Source: Deltaproteobacteria bacterium (lineage in GTDB: Bacteria > Desulfobacterota > DSM-4660 > Desulfatiglandales > Desulfatiglandaceae). From it: a stretch of DNA of 11,479 bases. Each line of letters starts with the position of its first letter. Within the stretch, counting starts at the first letter, position 1. This document shows positions 1 to 7,032 of the stretch, one piece after another. Location of the stretch: positions 1 to 11,479 of the forward strand of contig QMLZ01000079.1 in the NCBI GenBank assembly GCA_003646995.1, read 5' to 3'. The notes under the pieces were generated by a model, which saw only the letters and a list, made by a program, of their open reading frames with translations, searched no databases and was not told where the DNA came from. Position numbers and translations under genes: made by a program.

Positions 1-737
1 CGAATGAGTCCCAGCCTAATGGCATCCTCTATGTCTCTTCCCACATAGCTTATAGTATCCGACATTCTCACAACACAACCCTCAAGGGTCATAGGCCAGA
101 TATCAATGGTAGGATCAGCCTCCTTGGCCCTCATCTCTGATTCAAATTGACCGAAATCCTTGCTCGGATCAGGGCTCAGGGCCTTCAAATGAATCTCTCC
201 GTTATGACAGAATATCCCGTCCAGCACCTGTAAAGTCAGGTTCCACCCCTGCCCTTTCCTTTCTATATGCTGAAGGAATCGCACGCTCTGGATATTGTGA
301 AGAAAAGGACCCAGTCCGTGGGCCACACATAGCTCAGAGAGAAACTTCTCACCATCGTGGCCGAAGGGAGTATGCCCTATATCATGGCCTAGGGCTATTG
401 CCTCGATCAGATCTTCATTAAGCCGAAGAAGCCTTCCAATGGTTCGGGCAATCTTTGAAACCAACTGGACATGGAGGACCCGGTGAGTAATATGGTCATT
501 CTTTATCAGGTAAAACACCTGAGTCTTGTCGATGTAGCGAGAATATGCCAAGGAGTGTAAAATTCGATCAGTATCAATTGAAAACTGTTGCCTATGGCCC
601 TGCTCAATGCTTTCTTCCCTTCTTTTCCTGACAGCGTCCCGGCTCTTGCAAGCAAATTCAGAAAGCTTGGAGTCTTCCTCTTTGTCAAGCTCCTCTCTCA
701 ACTTGAGCAATACACTTGCGTTTGGCTCATGCCCCAT
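1..737 (-). CDS. HD-domain dNTP triphosphohydrolase (dGTPase-like), C-terminus beyond window
   Basis: This is the N-terminal 245 residues of a dGTPase-like HD phosphohydrolase; the family removes triphosphate from dNTPs, usually dGTP, in the cytoplasm. The gene reads leftward from ATG at 737-735 and runs off the left edge still open. AGGA sits at 744-741, three bases before the ATG, and an in-frame TAA lies upstream at 764-762, so no longer start is possible. The HD core is clear: His89, then His118-Asp119 in ALGHDIGHTPFGH, and Asp227 in RMSDTISY are the expected metal ligands. HNIQSVRFLQ (147-156) and LTLQVLDGIFCHNGE (167-181) match conserved family blocks. The first 45 residues are highly charged. 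Relatives are about 330-400 aa, so roughly a third is missing. It is divergent from rpsB and probably separately transcribed. The family call is firm; the substrate is inferred, because many family members act on several dNTPs. Confidence 0.9.
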   Translation of the reverse strand, partial: MGHEPNASVLLKLREELDKEEDSKLSEFACKSRDAVRKRREESIEQGHRQQFSIDTDRILHSLAYSRYIDKTQVFYLIKNDHITHRVLHVQLVSKIARTIGRLLRLNEDLIEAIALGHDIGHTPFGHDGEKFLSELCVAHGLGPFLHNIQSVRFLQHIERKGQGWNLTLQVLDGIFCHNGEIHLKALSPDPSKDFGQFESEMRAKEADPTIDIWPMTLEGCVVRMSDTISYVGRDIEDAIRLGLI

Positions 738-870
738 GAGTCCTACATACCTCGATCCGGATTACTGGTCTTTTTCAACACCGGAGTTAAAATCCTCCAC
801 TAACAATGGCCAACCGTGCGGCTCAAGGCCATAAAAAGGAAAGGAGGAAAGCTAGCAAAAGTAATTTTCC

Positions 871-899
871 TTGCTAAAGGCCCAGGAGGATGATATATA
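871..899 (+). promoter_or_regulatory. Candidate distal promoter for rpsB
   Basis: TTGCTA (871-876, 4/6 to the -35 consensus) lies 17 bases before TATATA (894-899, 4/6 to the -10 consensus), in A/T-rich DNA. A shifted TATAAA (896-901) scores 5/6 but with a 19-base spacer. If used, the rpsB leader would be about 230 nt and would include CCTCCTT at 924-930, which is complementary to the rpsB Shine-Dalgarno. This is a pattern match only. Confidence 0.3.
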
Positions 900-936
900 A
901 ATTAGTTTTGAGCAATAAAGCTCCCTCCTTCTGGCC

Positions 937-964
937 TTCAGAGCCTTTTTGAAAAAATTATAAC
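937..964 (+). promoter_or_regulatory. Candidate proximal promoter for rpsB-tsf-pyrH-frr
   Basis: TATAAC (959-964, 5/6 to the -10 consensus) is preceded at 16 bases by TTCAGA (937-942, 4/6 to the -35 consensus), with an A-run in the spacer. Transcription would start near 971 and give a leader of about 160 nt containing the G/C-rich hairpins before rpsB. Ribosomal protein operons normally have a strong promoter, so one is expected here. Which of the two candidates is used cannot be told from sequence. Confidence 0.4.
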
Positions 965-1001
965 AGGTTGGGGGCGGTTTCTCAAGACATTGGTAACAAA
1001 G

Positions 1002-1118
1002 TGGCTCCGTTGGAGCCAGAATACCGCACGCCTGGAGCAATGCCCGGTTTCCCCCACGGGGGTCAGGAGAGTTCTGGGCGGAGGGGAAAAAACCGAGGCA
1101 GGGGCCGCGAATAGCCCC
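1002..1118 (+). promoter_or_regulatory. Structured 5' leader of rpsB, possible S2 autoregulatory RNA
   Basis: Several stems can be drawn. TGGCTCC / GGAGCCA (1002-1008 and 1012-1018) is a perfect 7-bp stem with a GTT loop. CCCCC / GGGGG (1051-1055 and 1058-1062) closes a 2-base gap and would open to a larger loop in practice. GCCCGG / CTGGGC (1042-1047 and 1074-1079, one G-U pair) can enclose it. GGGGC / GCCCC (1101-1105 and 1114-1118) ends just before the Shine-Dalgarno. CGGTTTCCCC (1045-1054) can instead pair with 1083-1095 (GGGG, six A, CCG) with three bulged A. In enterobacteria, S2 represses its own mRNA through the rpsB leader. Extending that to this leader is inference; no match to a named RNA family was established. 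Confidence 0.4.
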
Positions 1119-1133
1119 GAAAAGGAGGATTAA

Positions 1134-2012
1134 ATGGCAAACGTAACAATGAAAGAACTTTTGGAAGCAGGTGTTCATTTCGGCCACCAAACCAGGCGCT
1201 GGAACCCCAAGATGAAGCCTTATATTTTTGGGGCGCGCAACGGCATTCACATCATTGACTTACAGAAAACGGTCCGGCTCTTTAAGGTTGCATACGACTT
1301 TGTGGTCCGCACTGTGGCCGAGGGGTATTCCGTTCTATTCGTAGGCACTAAGAAGCAGGCCCATGACTCCATAATAGAGGAGAGTGAGCGGTGTGGAATG
1401 TTTTACGTGGTCAACCGATGGCTCGGCGGCACACTAACCAATTTCCAGACAATTAGAAAAAGCGTCAATCGCCTCAAGGAGCTGGAAAATATGAAAAGGG
1501 AGGGCGGCTTCAGTAGGTACACCAAAAAGGAAGCCCTCAAGATGGAAAAAGAACTGATGAAGCTGGAGAAGAACCTGGGGGGCATAAAGGATATGGATGA
1601 GCTGCCGGGCGCCCTCTTTGTAGTAGATCCCAAGCGGGAAAGGATCGCCGTGCGCGAAGCTCGGAAATTGAAGATACCGGTAGTGGCCATCGCTGATAGC
1701 AACTGTGACCCGGATGAGATAGATTTTATTATCCCGGGAAATGATGACGCCATAAGAGCGATCCGACTTTTTTGCTCAAGAATCGCGGACGCATGCGTTG
1801 AAGGACACAACCTGGCAGAAGAAAGGCTTAGGGCCGAGGCTGAAATGAGAGAGCAGGCAGCCGCACCCGAGGGTGAGGAAGAAAAACCGACTCCCGAGGA
1901 ACCTGCAGAAGAAGAAAAAGCCCAGGGGCCTGAAGTAATAGTTATCCCAAAACGGGCAGCTACCGAAGAGGCATCGGAGCCTGAGGCCTCCTCTACCCCT
2001 GAGGGGGAATAG
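1134..2012 (+). CDS. rpsB: 30S ribosomal protein S2
   Basis: S2 of the small ribosomal subunit, which binds 16S rRNA late in assembly and helps seat protein S1. The N-terminal block [16 protein letters not shown] (residues 4-19) and [20 protein letters not shown] are the two classic S2 signatures. The globular core ends near residue 232. At 292 aa the protein is about 50 residues longer than the E. coli form (241 aa). The extra tail, residues 233-292, is low in complexity and rich in Glu, Pro and Ala, with 19 Glu against 6 Lys/Arg, so it is probably disordered. A strong AAGGAGG (1122-1128) lies five bases before the ATG. It is the first gene of an rpsB-tsf-pyrH-frr unit and follows a structured leader, which fits autogenous control by S2, though that is inferred. 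Confidence 0.98.
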   Translation: MANVTMKELLEAGVHFGHQTRRWNPKMKPYIFGARNGIHIIDLQKTVRLFKVAYDFVVRTVAEGYSVLFVGTKKQAHDSIIEESERCGMFYVVNRWLGGTLTNFQTIRKSVNRLKELENMKREGGFSRYTKKEALKMEKELMKLEKNLGGIKDMDELPGALFVVDPKRERIAVREARKLKIPVVAIADSNCDPDEIDFIIPGNDDAIRAIRLFCSRIADACVEGHNLAEERLRAEAEMREQAAAPEGEEEKPTPEEPAEEEKAQGPEVIVIPKRAATEEASEPEASSTPEGE

Positions 2013-2081
2013 CCGATATCCGTAAGAAAGATCTTAAAGGAACAAAGAACAGACATGATGGTATTGTGAAAGGAGATTGCC

Positions 2082-2684
2082 GTGGCTGTTACAATGGAAC
2101 TTATTAAGGAATTGAGGGAGAAAACGGGCGTTGGAATCATGGACTGCAAAAAGGCCTTGAATGAATGTGATGGAAACCTGGAAAAGGCCATCGACTACTT
2201 GAGGAAAAAAGGGATTGCAACGGCCAAGAAAAGAGGCAGCAGGACAACCTCCCAGGGCCAGGTTCAAGCCTATATCCACGGTGGCGGGAAAATAGGCGTG
2301 CTGGTGGAGGTTAATTGCGAGACGGATTTCACGGGAAAAACAGACGACTTTTCCACATTCGTAAAGGATATCGCCATGCAGATTGCTGCTACCAATCCCG
2401 TGGCCATAGATCGCGACTCAGTACCTCCTGAAATCTTGGAGCGGGAAAAGGAAATATACATGACCCAGGCCAGGGACATGGGAAAACCCGAAAAGGTCAT
2501 AGAAAAAATCGTGGAAGGTAAAATGAAAAAGTTCTACTCCGAAGCATGTCTGCTGGAGCAACCTTTTGTAAAGAACCCTGATATAACGGTTCAAGATCTT
2601 CTAAACGAGCTGATCGCCAAGACCGGCGAGAACATTGTTATCAGGAGGTTTGTCAGGTACCAGCTAGGGGAATCTGATGAGTAA
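2082..2684 (+). CDS. tsf: Translation elongation factor Ts (short form)
   Basis: EF-Ts is the guanine-nucleotide exchange factor that releases GDP from EF-Tu. The N-terminal UBA-like domain carries signature 1, [16 protein letters not shown], and the core has EVNCETDF, whose Asp82-Phe83 correspond to the residues inserted into EF-Tu to displace magnesium. The usual Val after TDF is Thr84 here. The 200-aa length matches the compact form seen in Thermus and many other bacteria, not the 283-aa E. coli form with a duplicated core subdomain. The start is GTG at 2082, chosen because AAAGGAGA (2069-2076) lies five bases upstream; the in-frame ATG at 2094 would be too far away. It follows rpsB after 69 bases and overlaps pyrH by 8 bases. 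Confidence 0.97.
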   Translation: MAVTMELIKELREKTGVGIMDCKKALNECDGNLEKAIDYLRKKGIATAKKRGSRTTSQGQVQAYIHGGGKIGVLVEVNCETDFTGKTDDFSTFVKDIAMQIAATNPVAIDRDSVPPEILEREKEIYMTQARDMGKPEKVIEKIVEGKMKKFYSEACLLEQPFVKNPDITVQDLLNELIAKTGENIVIRRFVRYQLGESDE

Positions 2685-3405
2685 AAGGCGCCAGCGATTC
2701 AAGCGCATTCTTTTAAAGCTGAGCGGAGAGGCCTTGTCTTCCACTGAGGATGCCATTGATCCCGACGTCATAGTTAGAATTGCCAAAGAGATCAAATCGG
2801 TTCATGAACTAGGTGTCCAGATCGCCATAGTAATAGGAGGAGGCAACATCTTTAGAGGCCTTCGGGCCGATAACTACGGGATGGATCGGGTGGTCGCTGA
2901 TAACATGGGTATGTTGGCAACGGTCATAAATGCCTTGGCGCTCGGTGGAGCCCTTCGGGCTGAGGGTCTTGATGCGCGTGTTATGACGGCTATTGAAATG
3001 AGGGGTGTAGCCGAGCCTTTTGTAAGGGATAAAGCGGTAAGCCACTTGGAAAATAACCGAATAGTCATATTTGGAGCGGGGACAGGCAATCCGTATTTTA
3101 CAACAGATACCGCTGCCACGCTTCGAGCCAGTGAAATCGGCGCTGATGCCTTGCTAAAAGCGACCAAGGTGGACGGAGTTTACGATGCAGACCCCGTAAA
3201 GGTGCCGGGCGCAAGGTTTTACAACACCCTGAGTTACGGCACCATCATAGAAAAAGGCCTGAGGGCAATGGACTTAACCGCCATTTCTCTGGCAAGGGAG
3301 CAAAATCTCCCCATTGTGGTGTTCAATCTTCTAAGAGAAGGAAATATCCTGAAGGCTGTCAGCGGCGAACCAGTTGGAACGATAATCACGGGAGAGGAAA
3401 AATGA
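2677..3405 (+). CDS. pyrH: Uridylate (UMP) kinase
   Basis: Bacterial UMP kinase phosphorylates UMP to UDP with ATP, feeding UTP, CTP and cell-wall sugar-nucleotide synthesis. It belongs to the amino-acid kinase fold and is hexameric in known members. Visible motifs are KLSGEAL (residues 14-20), the glycine-rich [10 protein letters not shown] (52-61), the [15 protein letters not shown] block, [13 protein letters not shown] (135-147) for the acceptor and ATP sites, and [13 protein letters not shown]. Its 242 aa match the E. coli protein (241). The ATG at 2677 overlaps the end of tsf by 8 bases, with AGGGG at 2666-2670 as the ribosome site, so the two are probably translationally coupled. It shares ATGA with frr downstream. 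The order rpsB-tsf-pyrH-frr is one of the most conserved in bacteria. Confidence 0.98.
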   Translation: MSKRRQRFKRILLKLSGEALSSTEDAIDPDVIVRIAKEIKSVHELGVQIAIVIGGGNIFRGLRADNYGMDRVVADNMGMLATVINALALGGALRAEGLDARVMTAIEMRGVAEPFVRDKAVSHLENNRIVIFGAGTGNPYFTTDTAATLRASEIGADALLKATKVDGVYDADPVKVPGARFYNTLSYGTIIEKGLRAMDLTAISLAREQNLPIVVFNLLREGNILKAVSGEPVGTIITGEEK

Positions 3406-3959
3406 AAGACGAGATACTGTCCGACCTTCGCAAGAGAATGAATAAAACTATTGAGGCCCTTAAGAGAGAGTTCAACAAGATAAGGACAGGCAGGGCCACG
3501 CCAGCCCTGCTGGAGGGCCTTAAGGTGGAGTGTTACGAAACACAGATGCCCATTGAGCAGGTGGCCTCAATATCCGTTCCAGAAAGCCGCTTGATCATTG
3601 TTCAACCCTGGGACCAATCAATAATAGGGGACATAGAAAAGGCCATTCTCAAGTCCGAACTCGGGCTCACTCCCATGAATGATGGAAAGATTATAAGGAT
3701 TTCCATCCCCCCTCTTACTGAAGAAAGGCGCAAGGAACTTGCCAAGCTGGCCCGAAAGATCGCTGAGGAAAGCAAGATAGCCATTAGGAACCAGAGGCGC
3801 GAGGCCAATGAGATGTTCAAGGAGCTAAAAAACGAAAAGGAGATCTCCGAGGACGAATTTTTCAAGTGCCAAAATGACGTCCAGAAAATAACCGACGAGT
3901 TTATAAAAAAGATCGATGAAATTACCGCTCAAAAGGAAAAAGAAATCCTGGAATTCTAA
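3402..3959 (+). CDS. frr: Ribosome recycling factor
   Basis: RRF works with EF-G to split the post-termination ribosome. The 185 aa equal the E. coli length. The first domain has the block [13 protein letters not shown], and the conserved [11 protein letters not shown] places Arg132 at the same number as the essential Arg132 of E. coli [22 protein letters not shown] and [14 protein letters not shown] are also standard family blocks. Long charged helices at both ends form the three-helix bundle. The start codon overlaps the pyrH stop as ATGA, with GGAGAGGA (3391-3398) just upstream, so coupling to pyrH is likely. It is the last gene of the translation block; a gap with terminator-like sequence follows. 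Confidence 0.98.
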   Translation: MKDEILSDLRKRMNKTIEALKREFNKIRTGRATPALLEGLKVECYETQMPIEQVASISVPESRLIIVQPWDQSIIGDIEKAILKSELGLTPMNDGKIIRISIPPLTEERRKELAKLARKIAEESKIAIRNQRREANEMFKELKNEKEISEDEFFKCQNDVQKITDEFIKKIDEITAQKEKEILEF

Positions 3960-4033
3960 TCTGCCCTGTCCTTTCAGCGGCCATTGCCTTGCCCCTCTAT
4001 TCGCAGCCCACAGATAACGATTCGCGTGTCAAG

Positions 4034-4077
4034 GATAGGCAGGGACGTGTCCTACAGCGGCCGTATCTGATTTTTTT
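4034..4077 (+). terminator. Possible weak intrinsic terminator after frr
   Basis: GATAGGC (4034-4040) can pair with GCC-G-TATC (4060-4067) with one bulged G, and a small GGAC / GTCC stem sits inside. The sequence runs into seven T (4071-4077) three bases after the stem. The stem is imperfect, so termination may be partial and read-through into uppS is possible. The position, about 75 bases after the frr stop, fits a unit boundary. Confidence 0.4.
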
Positions 4078-4094
4078 CTTTCGCCAGCTGGGGC

Positions 4095-4128
4095 TTGCAA
4101 GGATGCATTCAATTTTATATTGAAATGC
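4095..4128 (+). promoter_or_regulatory. Promoter-like sequence overlapped by an inverted repeat upstream of uppS
   Basis: TTGCAA (4095-4100, 4/6) and TATATT (4116-4121, 5/6) form a promoter-like pair with a short 15-base spacer. The -10 element lies within TTCAAT-N5-ATTGAA (4108-4124), and the arms extend as GCATT / AATGC (4105-4109 and 4124-4128) if one A is bulged. This could be an operator covering the promoter, or a hairpin in a read-through mRNA. No T-run follows it, so it is not an intrinsic terminator. The call rests on pattern only. Confidence 0.35.
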
Positions 4129-4195
4129 GTGGCGATACGAGGTACCTGGATGGAAGGCGGTATAAAGCTTTACAGTGGAAACAGATTGAATCCCC

Positions 4196-4915
4196 ATGAA
4201 TGAACTGGATAAATCAAAATTACCGGTTCACGTGGCTATTATCATGGATGGTAATGGCCGCTGGGCAAAAAAGCAGGGTCTTCCCCGAGTTCAGGGACAC
4301 CGAAAGGGCGCGGACACGGTAAGGGAGGTGGTCAAGGCCAGTCGGGAAATCGGGATCAAATGGCTTACCCTGTACGCCTTTTCTGAGGAAAACTGGAAGC
4401 GCTCCGAGATGGAAATCAATGCCCTGATGAATCTACTTGAAAGGTTCTTGAAAGGGGAGCTGGAGGAAATGCTCAAGAATGGAATTCGTCTCAGGGCTAT
4501 AGGCAGGCTATACAAACTACCGTCTTCCACAAAAAAGCTCCTATCGCAAACCATAAGGCAGACGTCACAGGGCACGGAAATGACACTTACCTTGGCGCTG
4601 AGCTACGGCGGTAGGCAAGAAATACTGGATGCTGTTAGGAAAATCGGGTCAATGGTGGAAAAGGGCCAGCTTCGGGCCGAACATATCGGAGAGGCGCATC
4701 TTGCCTCCGCGCTCTACGATCCCGAAATGCCCGAGCCCGATTTGCTCATACGAACGAGCGGTGAATACAGGATCAGCAATTTCCTGTTGTGGGAAATCGC
4801 TTACACTGAACTATACATAACTCCGACACTTTGGCCAGATTTTTCAAGGGAAGAGTACCTTAAGGCCATTGCGGAGTTCCAGCGGCGCGAAAGGAGATTT
4901 GGAGCTGCGGAATAG
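4196..4915 (+). CDS. uppS: Undecaprenyl diphosphate synthase (cis-prenyltransferase)
   Basis: UppS adds eight isopentenyl units in cis to farnesyl diphosphate to make the C55 carrier for peptidoglycan and other envelope polymers. HVAIIMDGNGRWA (residues 12-24) contains the catalytic Asp18, and GHRKGADTVREVV and TLYAFSEENWKR follow as expected. The C-terminal block PDLLIRTSGEYRISNFLLW and LWPDF complete the substrate and magnesium site. The 239 aa are close to E. coli UppS (253). ALSYGGR stands where E. coli has NYGGR. The ATG at 4196 has no clear Shine-Dalgarno, only a GGAA about 16 bases upstream, so initiation may be weak or regulated; no better in-frame start was seen. It heads the uppS-cdsA-dxr-rseP group, 24 bases before cdsA. 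Confidence 0.97.
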   Translation: MNELDKSKLPVHVAIIMDGNGRWAKKQGLPRVQGHRKGADTVREVVKASREIGIKWLTLYAFSEENWKRSEMEINALMNLLERFLKGELEEMLKNGIRLRAIGRLYKLPSSTKKLLSQTIRQTSQGTEMTLTLALSYGGRQEILDAVRKIGSMVEKGQLRAEHIGEAHLASALYDPEMPEPDLLIRTSGEYRISNFLLWEIAYTELYITPTLWPDFSREEYLKAIAEFQRRERRFGAAE

Positions 4916-4939
4916 CCTGGCCGGCCCTAAGGAGTCAAG

Positions 4940-5737
4940 ATGCACCTCAAGAGATGGTTAACCGGGATCATCCTGGCTGTAGTACTAGTCGTCCCCCTAT
5001 TCATAGGCCCCAAGTGGCCCTTTCATCTGGTACTCGCCGCCATTTCCATTGTTGCCATGAGGGAGATCTTTGAGATGTTTGAACTCACTGCTCCCTTTGC
5101 CTTGCGGCTGGTGGCCTATCTGGTGAGCTCGTGTTTGTTTGTGGCGATCTTCTTGGGAAGGGTGCAGTATTGGCCACTGATCATAGCTGCCTGGACGCTG
5201 CTGCCCATGATAGGTGGACTTTTTTTCTACTCCAACACCAATGAAAATGTCACAAACTCAGTGGTCAAAGCCGTGTATGCCCCCTGCTACATAGCCCTTC
5301 CCCTCGCCCTGCTGGCCTTTGTCTTCCGCTACCCAAGGGGCAATCTTTGGGTGCTTTTTCTTTTTGTGGCAGTGTTTGCAGGAGATACCGGGGCATTTTA
5401 CCTTGGAAGGTTGTTCGGCCGACATAAGCTTATTCCCTCAATAAGCCCTGGAAAAACCTGGGAAGGGGCCATCGGTGGGATTGTTTGTACCGTTGTGGCG
5501 GGGTTGTGGTTTTTTCGCATTACCGGTATAAAAACGCTTGAGGTCTCCGGGGTAGTTTTACTTTTCACAATAAGCATTGTGGCACAACTGGGAGACCTTG
5601 CAGAGTCCCTGCTCAAAAGGACCCACGGCAAAAAAGACAGCGGCTCCCTGTTACCAGGTCACGGTGGTATCCTTGACCGAATAGATGGTTTACTTTTTGC
5701 TGTTCCGGTACTCTATTATTATCTGATGATGAATTAA
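4940..5737 (+). CDS. cdsA: Phosphatidate cytidylyltransferase (CDP-diglyceride synthase)
   Basis: CdsA is an integral inner-membrane enzyme that makes CDP-diacylglycerol from phosphatidic acid and CTP, the branch point of phospholipid synthesis. Most of its 265 aa is hydrophobic, consistent with about eight membrane segments. The diagnostic C-terminal signature is complete at residues 223-249: Ser223, Lys226-Arg227, Lys232-Asp233, then PGHGGILDRID, where the acidic residues bind metals. The upstream block PGKTWEGAIGG is also typical. The start is supported by AAGGAG (4929-4934), five bases before the ATG. dxr follows after 13 bases. Its product is the substrate of PssA, encoded about 4 kb downstream. 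Confidence 0.97.
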   Translation: MHLKRWLTGIILAVVLVVPLFIGPKWPFHLVLAAISIVAMREIFEMFELTAPFALRLVAYLVSSCLFVAIFLGRVQYWPLIIAAWTLLPMIGGLFFYSNTNENVTNSVVKAVYAPCYIALPLALLAFVFRYPRGNLWVLFLFVAVFAGDTGAFYLGRLFGRHKLIPSISPGKTWEGAIGGIVCTVVAGLWFFRITGIKTLEVSGVVLLFTISIVAQLGDLAESLLKRTHGKKDSGSLLPGHGGILDRIDGLLFAVPVLYYYLMMN

Positions 5738-5750
5738 TCAGCACCGGGCC

Positions 5751-6926
5751 ATGAAACCGGAAACTAAGAAAAATATCGCTCTGCTTGGCTCAACCGGATC
5801 AATCGGGCTTAGCACTTTAAGAGTTGTGGGCCTTCACCCTGATAGGTATCAGATAGTTGCCTTGGGGGCGGGAAGGAACGTAAAGGCGCTGATTGAACAA
5901 ATAGATAACTGGCATCCTAAGGCAGTAGCGGTTCAGGACGAGGCCTCGGCCGCGCTTTTAAGGGAACAACTGCATGGGGAGGACACTCCCGAGGTGCTGG
6001 TGGGCACTGAAGGCTACGTTGGTCTCGCCCTTATGGACGAGGTAAATATGGTAGTCTCTGCCATGAGTGGTGCAGCAGGTCTGATCCCAACATATGAGGC
6101 TGTAAAGGCGGGAAAGGCCGTCGCTCTTGCAAATAAAGAAACAATGGTAATGGCCGGGCAGCTGATAATGGCAAAAGCAGCTGAGCACAACACGCAGGTT
6201 CTGCCAATAGACAGTGAGCACAGTGCTATATTGCAATGTCTCAGGGGACATAGCCGGGAAGACGTCAGAAGGGTTATACTTACAGCCTCTGGCGGGCCGT
6301 TTTTGGGCATGAAACGCGGAGAAATGAAGGACGTGACCCCTGAGCAGGCCCTCAAACACCCCAATTGGAAAATGGGCCCGAAGGTTACCATTGATTCCGC
6401 CACCCTTATGAACAAAGGCCTGGAAGCCATTGAGGCCAAATGGTTTTTCGGCCTGGACATGGAAAAGATAAACATAGTCATTCACCCCCAAAGTATTGTA
6501 CATTCCATGGTGGAGTACAGAGACGGCTCGGTTATTGCGCAACTTGGGGTACCTGACATGACTATTCCGATCTCCTATGCGCTGGCTTACCCCCGCCATC
6601 TGGAACTGGACGCGGGAACCCTTGACTTGTGTGAGGTGGGCAACCTAAGCTTCGAGGCGGTTGATACCGAAAGATTCCCTTGTCTTGACCTAGCCCTTAA
6701 GGCAGCTCAAGCTGGGAAGACAATGCCTATTGTGCTAAATGCGGCAAACGAGGTGAGCGTAGAAGCATTCCTTGGCCATGAGATAGGATTTCTTGAAATC
6801 CCAAGGGTCATTGAACAGGTTATGGCACTGCACCGACCCACGGAGGTGAATGAGCTGAAAAGCGTCATGGCTGCTGACTCGTGGGCCAGGGAAACAGCTA
6901 GAGAATTAATAAGGAAAAAACGCTGA
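5751..6926 (+). CDS. dxr: 1-deoxy-D-xylulose 5-phosphate reductoisomerase
   Basis: Dxr (IspC) converts DXP to 2-C-methyl-D-erythritol 4-phosphate with NADPH, the committed step of the MEP isoprenoid pathway and the target of fosmidomycin. The NADPH-binding GSTGSIG is at residues 13-19. Metal ligands are visible as Asp154 and Glu156 in IDSEHSAILQCLRG and Glu225 in MNKGLEAIEA; Asn221 and Lys222 in the same block bind the substrate phosphate in known structures. HPQSIVHSMVEYRDGS and AQLGVPDMTIPISYAL follow. The 391 aa are normal for the family. The ATG at 5751 lies 13 bases after the cdsA stop with no clear Shine-Dalgarno; a stop at 5730-5732 blocks any longer start except a rare ATT. It feeds the pathway that ends at UppS in the same cluster. 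Confidence 0.98.
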   Translation: MKPETKKNIALLGSTGSIGLSTLRVVGLHPDRYQIVALGAGRNVKALIEQIDNWHPKAVAVQDEASAALLREQLHGEDTPEVLVGTEGYVGLALMDEVNMVVSAMSGAAGLIPTYEAVKAGKAVALANKETMVMAGQLIMAKAAEHNTQVLPIDSEHSAILQCLRGHSREDVRRVILTASGGPFLGMKRGEMKDVTPEQALKHPNWKMGPKVTIDSATLMNKGLEAIEAKWFFGLDMEKINIVIHPQSIVHSMVEYRDGSVIAQLGVPDMTIPISYALAYPRHLELDAGTLDLCEVGNLSFEAVDTERFPCLDLALKAAQAGKTMPIVLNAANEVSVEAFLGHEIGFLEIPRVIEQVMALHRPTEVNELKSVMAADSWARETARELIRKKR

Positions 6927-6963
6927 GGGTGAGGCAAAGATGCAATGACTGAATGCAGGTATG

Positions 6964-6989
6964 CCGGGCCAGCGGATTGTCGGGGCCGG
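6964..6989 (+). other. Hairpin in the dxr-rseP gap
   Basis: The 106-base gap 6927-7032 has no gene. CCGGGCC (6964-6970) can pair with GGCCGG (6984-6989), with one bulged G and a 13-base loop. No T-run follows, so it is not an intrinsic terminator, and no good promoter was seen. It may stabilise or punctuate the mRNA between dxr and rseP, or be chance in G/C-rich sequence. Confidence 0.25.
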
Positions 6990-7032
6990 ATGATGCATAG
7001 GGCTCAAGACCAACGGAATTAGGATTAACAAG

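Larger units (their letters stand above)
738..1133. other. Divergent intergenic region between the dGTPase-like gene and rpsB
   Basis: This 396-base stretch has no convincing gene. Its dGTPase-proximal part holds an inverted repeat ATGGCC / GGCCAT (806-811 and 827-832, 15-base loop). The middle is A/T-rich with two promoter-like sequences pointing toward rpsB. The last 165 bases form a G/C-rich structured leader. No convincing promoter was found for the leftward gene. In the reading frame of that gene there is an open stretch of about 29 codons upstream, closed by TAA at 764-762; it lacks a convincing start and is probably chance. Confidence 0.7.
3960..4195. other. Intergenic region between frr and uppS
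   Basis: These 236 bases have no credible gene. They hold a terminator-like structure with a T-run (4034-4077), then a promoter-like pair overlapping an inverted repeat (4095-4128). A TATAAA at 4161-4166 has no acceptable -35 at the proper distance. The region probably separates the translation unit from the lipid and isoprenoid unit. Confidence 0.6.

Noticed and set aside
762..851. A possible small peptide or broken N-terminal extension upstream of the dGTPase-like gene, in its frame and ending at TAA 764-762
   Set aside because: It has no ATG and no convincing ribosome site, and the family does not need extra N-terminal sequence. It is probably a chance open stretch.
852..1250. A 132-codon - strand frame across the rpsB leader and start
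   Set aside because: It overlaps the rpsB start in antisense and has an unremarkable composition with no family resemblance. The region is better explained by leader structure and promoters.
1403..2191. A 262-codon open frame on the - strand opposite rpsB and the start of tsf
   Set aside because: It is antisense to clearly conserved genes, Ser-rich and without family resemblance. Such frames arise from the codon bias of the sense gene.
3997..4197. A 66-codon - strand frame in the frr-uppS gap
   Set aside because: It has no ribosome site or family resemblance, and it runs through the terminator-like and promoter-like sequences.
5958..6599. A 213-codon open frame on the - strand inside dxr
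   Set aside because: It is fully antisense to dxr, which is intact with all active-site residues, and shows no recognisable protein features or ribosome site.
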